A stretch of DNA of 38,857 bases from Nostoc sp. CCCryo 231-06 (lineage in GTDB: Bacteria; Cyanobacteriota; Cyanobacteriia; Cyanobacteriales; Nostocaceae), in assembly GCA_023522315.1 (NCBI GenBank), contig JAHCSU010000469.1, positions 1 through 38,857 on the forward strand. The letters are read 5' to 3'. Position numbers and translations under genes: made by a program. How positions within the stretch are numbered: the stretch's first letter is position 1; each line of letters starts with the position of its first letter. The notes beneath the pieces are model-generated. The model did not search any database. It was not told where the DNA came from and saw only the letters and a list, made by a program, of their open reading frames with translations. Positions 33,773 to 38,857 of this stretch are shown here, piece after piece.

Positions 33773-35449
33773 TCAGGATAATAGTGGAGATTTCCACCAA
33801 TGATCTGTTTGTACAAGTGCGTGAACTTGCCAATTTGGGTCTGGCTGAGGATAATCTAAACGGTAGTGTCCACCTCGGCTTTCGGTTCTAAAAGCAGCAC
33901 TTTTAAGAATTAAATCAGCTACATCTAATAAATTGCGGGTTTCTGCCCAAAGTCTCAATTGCCGTTCAACATCTGGTATGTCAAAACTAGCTGGTTCTGC
34001 GGGACGTAAAGTAAGCAAGAATTTACTTAAAGGCAGGATAGCGAAATCTTGCTGCCAAGATTCAATAGTAGCGATCGCAGTTTCTAACTTTGATTTCTCG
34101 CGACAAATACCAGCACTTTCCCACACTAGACGTGGTAACTTCTCCCTGAGTGCTTCTAGCTGTGCTTGCTGGATGTGCCACTCACTGGCATCAGCACTAA
34201 ATTTCTGTAATGGTAGTACTGGTGTTTCTGACGGCAGCCCAATATTTTCTAACTCAATTTGGCCCATCTGGGCCCCAAACACAATACATTCCAGCAGGGA
34301 ATTACTGGCAAGGCGATTTGCCCCATGCACCCCGGTACTAGCGGTTTCACCCACCGCGTACAAACTCTTAATATTTGTGCGATTCATCAGATCCGCGACA
34401 ATGCCACCCATCCAGTAATGGGCAGCAGGGGCCACAGGAATTGGTTCATGGAAAACATCAATGCCCCAATGCTGACAAACTTTGATGATGTTGGGAAAGC
34501 GGTGACGAATCTTGTCGGCAGGTATGGGGCGCATATCCAACCACACATGGGCGGTTGCCAGATCAACGGCGGTACGTTGTAAATGGCTGAAAATTGCTCT
34601 ACTGACGACATCTCTGGGTGCGAGTTCACCCGCAGGGTGATAGTCAAAGGCAAAACGCCGCCCTTCGTTATCGACAAGGTGTGCGCCCTCGCCGCGTACA
34701 GCTTCGCTAATCAGAAAGCGATCGGCACCAGGTTTAGTGAGGGCTGTAGGGTGAAATTGCACAAATTCCAAATCGCGGAGGATGGCCCCAGCTCGATATG
34801 CGATCGCTACCCCATCACCCGTACTCACTGCTGGGTTAGTGGTTTGGGCAAATACCTGACCGCCACCACCAGTTGCTAATACCACAGCACCAGCCCTTAC
34901 CCATGTGATTTCACCTTGATAAAACAGGCTTATTCCCTGACAGCGACCAGTTTCGGGTTCAATCCACAAACTCAAAGCCAAAGCTTGCTGAATGATTTGA
35001 ATATTTTGGCGACGTAATACTTGGGCCGCGAGGGTGGTGGTAACTTCCCTCCCTGTGGTGTCTGCGGCGTGGAGAACGCGGTTGCGAGAATGGGCAGCTT
35101 CTAAAGTTAAAGCCAAGGCTTGACCATGACGGTCAAAAGCAACTCCCAAGTCAACCAGAGATTGAATGCAGCTAGGGGCAAGTTGCGCGAGAAATTCTAC
35201 AGCAGTGCGATCGCATAAACCTGCACCTGCCCGGATCGTATCTTCAATGTGTAGCGTGGGAGAATCTTCCGGGGCAACTGCTGCGGCAATACCACCTTGT
35301 GCCCAATCACTGGCGGATAAAGCAACAGTTTCTTTGGTAATTAAGCCGACTCGCAAGTAATCTGGTAGACACAGCGCTGTGTATAGTCCAGCAGCACCAG
35401 CGCCGACTACTAAGACATCAAATTGGCTAGGAATATCTATCTGAGGCAA
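33773..35449 (-). CDS. nadB: L-aspartate oxidase
   Basis: This 558-residue FAD enzyme oxidises L-aspartate to iminoaspartate, the first step of NAD biosynthesis, in the cytoplasm. It shows the dinucleotide-binding GAGAAGLYTA (16-25), SDWAQGGIAAAV, the active-site HPTAL and RGEGAHLVD region, and HGANRLASNSLLECIVFG at the FAD site. The C-terminal helical domain of the succinate dehydrogenase/fumarate reductase family is complete. The start appears to be TTG (35449); no ATG lies nearby before the FAD motif and the frame begins just where the family usually starts. It is downstream of psbU on the same strand but separated by repeats. Confidence 0.95.
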   Translation of the reverse strand: MPQIDIPSQFDVLVVGAGAAGLYTALCLPDYLRVGLITKETVALSASDWAQGGIAAAVAPEDSPTLHIEDTIRAGAGLCDRTAVEFLAQLAPSCIQSLVDLGVAFDRHGQALALTLEAAHSRNRVLHAADTTGREVTTTLAAQVLRRQNIQIIQQALALSLWIEPETGRCQGISLFYQGEITWVRAGAVVLATGGGGQVFAQTTNPAVSTGDGVAIAYRAGAILRDLEFVQFHPTALTKPGADRFLISEAVRGEGAHLVDNEGRRFAFDYHPAGELAPRDVVSRAIFSHLQRTAVDLATAHVWLDMRPIPADKIRHRFPNIIKVCQHWGIDVFHEPIPVAPAAHYWMGGIVADLMNRTNIKSLYAVGETASTGVHGANRLASNSLLECIVFGAQMGQIELENIGLPSETPVLPLQKFSADASEWHIQQAQLEALREKLPRLVWESAGICREKSKLETAIATIESWQQDFAILPLSKFLLTLRPAEPASFDIPDVERQLRLWAETRNLLDVADLILKSAAFRTESRGGHYRLDYPQPDPNWQVHALVQTDHWWKSPLLS

Positions 35450-35458
35450 GGTAGTGGG

Positions 35459-35575
35459 GGAGTTAGAAGTGAGGAGTTAGAAGTGAGGAGTTAGAAGTGA
35501 GAAGTTAAAAAGTCATAACTCCTAACCCTTCGGCAGGCTCAGGGCATCGCTCATAACTCCTAACTCATAACTCAT
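35459..35575. repeat. 14-base tandem repeat and related filler
   Basis: The unit agttagaagtgagg occurs three times in tandem starting at 35461, 35475 and 35489 (the last copy ends in ga). It is followed by gttaaaaagtcataactcct, a dispersed piece cccttcggcaggctcagggc, and further ataactcctaactcataact copies. The array begins 10 bases upstream of the nadB start codon, so it must lie within or next to the nadB leader. Confidence 0.85.
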
Positions 35576-35639
35576 ATCATGCCCCGCTCTCTAGAATCAG
35601 GAGTGGGCTGCTATTTGCTACATTAGCTGCAACGTGCAG

Positions 35640-36068
35640 TTATCTGTAGATGCCGTTGTTAAAGCGATCGTCTCCCTCGTTAAAGGCAGGTTCTAGTTCT
35701 GTCACAGTGAACTTATCCAAGTTCGCTTGCAGGGTTTGTTTCTGGCGATCGCTTAATCCTGCAAGATCCAATACATCCTCTACATTTTTGTAGGGAGCAT
35801 TTGTGATGATTTTCTTAGCCAAGGTGGGATAAAGCCCTGGATACTGTTGAAAAGCTCGGACGTTGGTATTATTCAAATCAATTTTTTTACCAAATTCCGT
35901 TCCTAGCTTCGCATCTGCCCGATTCTGCCGCTCAATTGCCAGCATTGGGACTTGAGGAAATGCAAAACTGTTGAAACTAGCAGCTTGGGCTATCTGAGTT
36001 GTTCCCAACCATCCCCAGCAACTAAGTAACAAGCTAAACACTGTTAATAAACGCGCCAATCCTTTCAC
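35640..36068 (-). CDS. psbU: Photosystem II 12 kDa extrinsic protein PsbU
   Basis: This 142-residue lumenal protein stabilises the oxygen-evolving complex. Its signal peptide ends at about AQA (27-29), directing export to the thylakoid lumen. The mature part contains [22 protein letters not shown] and the [12 protein letters not shown] segment. The helix-hairpin-helix-like [15 protein letters not shown] follows, and the C-terminus is [10 protein letters not shown], all typical of PsbU. The length is normal. It is transcribed toward nadB. A 5-bp palindrome (ctgcaacgtgcag, 35626-35638) lies just past the stop but has no T-tract. Confidence 0.96.
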   Translation of the reverse strand: MKGLARLLTVFSLLLSCWGWLGTTQIAQAASFNSFAFPQVPMLAIERQNRADAKLGTEFGKKIDLNNTNVRAFQQYPGLYPTLAKKIITNAPYKNVEDVLDLAGLSDRQKQTLQANLDKFTVTELEPAFNEGDDRFNNGIYR

Positions 36069-36164
36069 GATTTTCTACCTCTCTCCATCAAACAGAAATA
36101 AAAGTTTTAAGCTAACAGCAGTCATTAGTCAGAGCGCCAAGGGCAAAAGACAAAGACAAATACA

Positions 36165-36200
36165 GAAGTCTGAGCGTCGGATTCCGGCGAACAGAACTTC
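36165..36200. repeat. Imperfect hairpin repeat
   Basis: The ends GAAGT and ACTTC pair around inner stems CTG/CAG and CGG/CCG (gaagtctgagcgtcggattc, then cggcgaacagaacttc). This looks like a bulged hairpin of the dispersed gaagtctgagcg type. It is located between psbU and the 56-codon frame. Confidence 0.55.
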
Positions 36201-36260
36201 AAAGACAAAACCTGATAGCTTAATCAACACAGCAGTCATCAGAAACTAATATACAGCGTA

Positions 36261-36431
36261 TTAATATGCACAATATTTGCCGTTACTGGGTTTGACTATA
36301 CTTTTGCCAAAATCTTCATCGTGGTCAGAGTGCCTGCATAGCTGCAATACGGTTCCATCCATGATCCTGGTAACATTCCCAGTTAGACGAAATCTTTTCG
36401 GGGTGGCTGATTCTACCTCCCAAGCAGACAC
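36261..36431 (-). CDS. Possible 56-residue protein of unknown family
   Basis: A minus-strand frame from GTG (36431) to TAA (36261) encodes 56 residues: SAWEVESATPKRFRLTGNV, then TRIMDGTVLQLCRHSDHDED, then a Lys/Gly/Tyr-rich end (KPSNGKYCAY). Composition is balanced and protein-like, and the region is less AT-rich than the surrounding spacer. Against it: the start is a GTG without a good ribosome site, and another frame in the same place is also open for about 35 codons, so the block could instead be a structured RNA or leader. It would be read in the same direction as psbU, about 190 bases upstream of it. Confidence 0.35.
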   Translation of the reverse strand: MSAWEVESATPKRFRLTGNVTRIMDGTVLQLCRHSDHDEDFGKSIVKPSNGKYCAY

Positions 36432-36618
36432 GAAACCGTCAGATGTCTAATACCGAAAACCCTAGCAAAATGATTTGATAGTGATGGACTGTTATGTAAT
36501 ATTTCTTAACCTATTAATCATCTACAGCATCATTTTTGATGTACCGTAGACTAGACTGGAAAAAGTTTCGCTAACAGAAGCATACACGATCATTACAACC
36601 TCCGGCCTGCTGCCTTCT

Positions 36619-37398
36619 TTACGCTGCGATCGCAGCTAACAAAAATAGGCTGTCTACCAAAATCGTGCTTAAAACTGCGCCACTAAAGGCATACCAGTGT
36701 CTTTGCTTTAGACCTAAAGGTAAAATCCCGACTGTCAAGAGGACTAAGGCGAGAACTATAGCCCAACTTTGTCCCCAAGGTGTTTGTACTTGCATCAGGG
36801 CATTTTGTAATATTTGCGGTGCTACATCTGCATCTACTCTCATAATTTGCCGCCAATAAGGCATCAAGTCTGCTATATAGAAATATACGTCGGTTAAGAC
36901 TGTACCTAGCAAAGAACCTAAATAAAACCAGTTACCCACCTTGCCCCAATTCTTCGCCAAACACCAGCAAGCAAAGGGTAATCCTATAGACTCCACGGGC
37001 AGATGCCATGCAGGTTCCCAACGTAACCAGCCCCAGTAAATTGCTCCTGCTAACCAACTCCAGCTAAATCCTAAGAGTAAATCTCCCCATACATAAGTTG
37101 CAGTCCGCGACATTAAGGTAAAACTTAGCCATACCCAAAATGCTGCCAGCGCTAAACTTAGACTTGGTAGCGATCGCACTATTGGCGCTTCTACAAATAC
37201 TGGTACTGTTACCAAAAACACCGCCGCCGCAAACACTAACCAAGTTTGTCTGGCAGAAATAGATAAGGGAAGAGAGGGAGAAAAGGAGAGTGTAGATTCC
37301 AATTCCCTGATACCGTTCTGCCCTGTAACAGTTAAATCTAACTCGGTATCAATAGAAGGGGTAGAAGCAGTGTAGGACGACAGTGTATTATTAATCAA
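36619..37398 (-). CDS. DUF3120 family membrane protein
   Basis: This 259-residue integral membrane protein has a polar N-terminus of about 45 residues and six or seven hydrophobic helices. Aromatic-rich signature segments include FSWSWLAGAIYWGWLRWEPAW and LGTVLTDVYFYIADLMPYWR. This pattern is that of DUF3120, conserved in cyanobacteria with no assigned function. The open frame starts with TTG at 37398; no ATG precedes the first helix, so the exact start is uncertain. It is divergent from uppP. Confidence 0.8.
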   Translation of the reverse strand: MINNTLSSYTASTPSIDTELDLTVTGQNGIRELESTLSFSPSLPLSISARQTWLVFAAAVFLVTVPVFVEAPIVRSLPSLSLALAAFWVWLSFTLMSRTATYVWGDLLLGFSWSWLAGAIYWGWLRWEPAWHLPVESIGLPFACWCLAKNWGKVGNWFYLGSLLGTVLTDVYFYIADLMPYWRQIMRVDADVAPQILQNALMQVQTPWGQSWAIVLALVLLTVGILPLGLKQRHWYAFSGAVLSTILVDSLFLLAAIAA

Positions 37399-37841
37399 AG
37401 TTTTTAATATTTGTTACTAAACTTTATCTTATTTAAGATATCACACTTTTAAATCCCCCCCTGGGGCATTGTAATTATACTAAAATTTCGGTGAACACTG
37501 GTGCAAACCAAACAAAATATTCTGTGTCAGACTAATTCCCGAAAGTTGCCTTATGTAGAAAACTCCTTTGTAGTTTGCATTTACAAAGAACTACAGAAAG
37601 ATGGAAAGTAAATGTAACGGGTAAAAAGTCAATAGCATCAGTCGCTAAATATTAAAGTTTGATGAATTGCCAAAATTTCGTTGACTTATTGAGGTGGGTG
37701 TAAGAACATGGTCAGCGTCTTGGGTGATGTTATTAATTCAGTAAAGTGGAATTTTCTACAATATCGGGTGCAGCAAAGAGTATATAAAATAACATTGTCA
37801 TCGGCTAAGTAAGGATGTCTAGAACAGGAAAAAGGTATTAA
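37399..37841. other. 443-base divergent promoter region
   Basis: This lies between the DUF3120 gene (minus) and uppP (plus). A hairpin CTTTGTA/TACAAAG (37566-37572 with 37582-37588) is the only clear structure. TATA-like boxes occur at gtaattatactaaaa (about 37470) and agtatataaaataac (about 37778), the latter about 55 bases ahead of the uppP start and a candidate -10 region. No repeat array is present. Confidence 0.4.
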
Positions 37842-37844
37842 TTG

Positions 37845-38669
37845 ATGGAGTTTATTCAAGCTTTTATTTTGGGTATTGTTCAGGGGATTACAGAGTTTTT
37901 GCCAATCAGCAGCACTGCACATCTTCTGATTGTGACAAAGGTATTTGGCTGGAAAGAACTAGGCTCTAAAGATTTTGTCGATGCAATTCAATTTGGCAGT
38001 GTTATAGCAATTGTGGGCTATTTTTGGTCGCTGATTTATAGTATTGTCAAAGGTGGAATCGAAGCATTAAAAGACAAAGACTGGCAACGTGAGGAGTGGA
38101 AAATTCTTGTCGGTATTGTAGTAGGAACAATGCCTGCGTTGATTTTCGGGTATCTTTTGAAAGATGTTCTACCAGAGAGCGCATTAATTATTGCCGTAAT
38201 GTCAATCATCATGGCACTTCTACTAGCTTTTGCAGAGAGAATTGGCACTCGCAAGCGAGATTTTAATTCATTGCAAATTCGGGATGGTATTTTAGTTGGA
38301 TTAGGACAAACGCTTGCTTTGATTCCAGGTGTTTCTCGTTCTGGCTCAACGTTGACGACTGCCTTATTTTTAGGATTAGAACGCGATACAGCAGCGAAAT
38401 TCTCCTTTTTATTAGGGTTTCCAACTCTTACAATTGCAACGCTGTATAAAAGTCTGAAAATCTTCAAGTTATTTGAAGCCCAACAGTTGCCAGATAACAT
38501 TGTTGGACTGTTGATTGTAGGGATTATTTCAACCTTTATTTTTTCCTACCTATCAATTGCATTTTTAATCAAATACTTAGCAACCAAAAACACTTTAGTT
38601 TTCGTTTGGTATAGATTAGCATTCGGCAGCGCTATTTTAGCTGCGATCGCAGCAGGTTGGAAAGGATAA
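37845..38669 (+). CDS. uppP: Undecaprenyl-diphosphatase UppP (BacA)
   Basis: This integral membrane phosphatase of about 274 residues converts undecaprenyl diphosphate to the monophosphate, recycling the lipid carrier for peptidoglycan and surface polysaccharides. The (E/Q)xxxE motif and following loop are VQGITEFLPISSTAH (12-26) and the second signature is PGVSRSGST. About seven to eight membrane helices are present and the length is normal. The ATG at 37845 has AGG 9 bases upstream; a TTG one codon earlier is also in frame. The product serves pathways such as the glycan export operon at the other end of the window, although the genes are not linked. Confidence 0.95.
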   Translation: MEFIQAFILGIVQGITEFLPISSTAHLLIVTKVFGWKELGSKDFVDAIQFGSVIAIVGYFWSLIYSIVKGGIEALKDKDWQREEWKILVGIVVGTMPALIFGYLLKDVLPESALIIAVMSIIMALLLAFAERIGTRKRDFNSLQIRDGILVGLGQTLALIPGVSRSGSTLTTALFLGLERDTAAKFSFLLGFPTLTIATLYKSLKIFKLFEAQQLPDNIVGLLIVGIISTFIFSYLSIAFLIKYLATKNTLVFVWYRLAFGSAILAAIAAGWKG

Positions 38670-38681
38670 TTACATAATAGT

Positions 38682-38702
38682 CATTTGTCATTTGTCATTT
38701 GT
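38682..38702. repeat. Tandem heptamer repeat
   Basis: Three units of gtcattt follow the uppP stop codon (agtcatttgtcatttgtcat), followed by gtttaaagcaaatgcccaat filler. It belongs to the same class as the arrays at 17582 and 25776. Confidence 0.8.
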
Positions 38703-38770
38703 TTAAAGCAAATGCCCAATGCAGGGCTATTTCGTTCTAAACAGAAACCGCCCAGAACTGAAGTTCAGAG

Positions 38771-38844
38771 GCTAATAGCTAAAGTCCGTTAAAACGGACT
38801 ACAACATGAGTCTCAGTCGTCTTTAGACGACTTTCGCTATTAGC
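38771..38844. repeat. Nested cruciform-like repeat element
   Basis: An outer 9-bp stem (GCTAATAGC at 38771-38779 with GCTATTAGC at 38836-38844) encloses two perfect 8-bp hairpins, AGTCCGTT-AA-AACGGACT (38783-38800) and AGTCGTCT-TT-AGACGACT (38815-38832). A smaller palindrome gaactgaagttc precedes it. The layout resembles a folded non-autonomous element or a multi-arm RNA. No coding sequence is inside it, and the window ends 13 bases later. Confidence 0.75.
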
Positions 38845-38857
38845 GCTCTTCTATGAC

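Larger units (their letters stand above)
36069..36618. other. 550-base spacer upstream of psbU
   Basis: This stretch between psbU and the DUF3120 gene (both minus strand) should contain the psbU promoter. It holds a hairpin repeat (36165-36200), filler (gggcaaaagacaaagacaaa), and a 56-codon minus-strand frame (36261-36431) described separately. The part from 36300 to 36470 is of higher complexity and GC than normal spacer. Confidence 0.45.

Noticed and set aside
33933-34418. 161-codon plus-strand frame
   Set aside because: It lies entirely antisense to nadB, whose protein is unmistakable. The translation is low in family-like features and rich in Ser/Ala/Pro, as expected for a shadow frame.
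35626-35638. Palindrome ctgcaacgtgcag as a psbU terminator
   Set aside because: It is right after the stop codon but the stem is only 5 bp and no T-tract follows on the minus strand.
36300-36470. Cobalamin or other known riboswitch upstream of psbU
   Set aside because: Some pieces (aatcagccacc, gggaatg) loosely recall a cobalamin element, but the order and conserved core do not match and psbU is not a usual target.
38036-38500. 154-codon minus-strand frame
   Set aside because: It is antisense to uppP, which has all its motifs. No independent motif is visible in the reverse translation.

Overview
The window looks like chromosomal DNA from a filamentous, Nostoc-like (Nostocales) cyanobacterium. 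It carries genes found in oxygenic phototrophs: chlG, petP, psbU, btpA and a Get3d-type ATPase. The HIP1 octamer GCGATCGC recurs inside and between genes. Intergenic spacers are filled with the short tandem heptamers (gtcattt/gtcatta) and palindromic repeats typical of this group. No rRNA, tRNA, CRISPR array, transposase or phage gene was found.

Region 1 (about 94-10140, all minus strand) is a surface-polysaccharide operon. It begins with a Wzm-type ABC permease and a Wzt-type ATPase with a C-terminal glycan-binding-like domain. Next come a protein with two methyltransferase domains and a beta-sandwich tail, a methyltransferase preceded by a coiled coil (chain-terminator type), a GT4 glycosyltransferase, a degenerate methyltransferase, and a double GT4 glycosyltransferase. 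Together they suggest synthesis, capping and ABC-dependent export of a heteropolysaccharide or O-antigen-like glycan. Three tandem Uma2-family genes lie upstream (10365-12515).

Region 2 (12660-19062) is photosynthesis-related: petP, get3d and chlG on the plus strand with a small Cys-rich membrane protein. A hypothetical gene, an inositol-monophosphatase-family gene and a PucC/BCD-family transporter lie on the minus strand. A decayed fragment of a zinc alcohol dehydrogenase is visible at about 15858-15983.

Region 3 (19299-24019) is accessory. It has an Rpn/PD-(D/E)XK protein, a frameshifted gene remnant, a protein combining a PIN-like nuclease domain with a HEPN-like R-x4-H segment, a small hypothetical protein, an aldo/keto reductase and a truncated Uma2 gene.

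Region 4 (24209-38669) is mostly core. It holds rimO followed by a CrhR-like DEAD-box helicase (the order known from Synechocystis), btpA, a VKOR-thioredoxin fusion with a good terminator, a CHASE2-PAS-GGDEF diguanylate cyclase, a small secreted protein after a long AT-rich gap, nadB, psbU, a DUF3120 membrane protein and uppP. UppP regenerates the undecaprenyl-phosphate carrier that glycan assembly of the Region 1 kind normally needs. The window ends in a nested-hairpin repeat.

The most interesting items are the PIN-HEPN protein and its surroundings, the coiled-coil methyltransferase in the export operon, the Get3d gene between petP and chlG, and an unexplained 56-codon frame upstream of psbU. 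All functional calls come from reading the sequence by eye; no database search was run.
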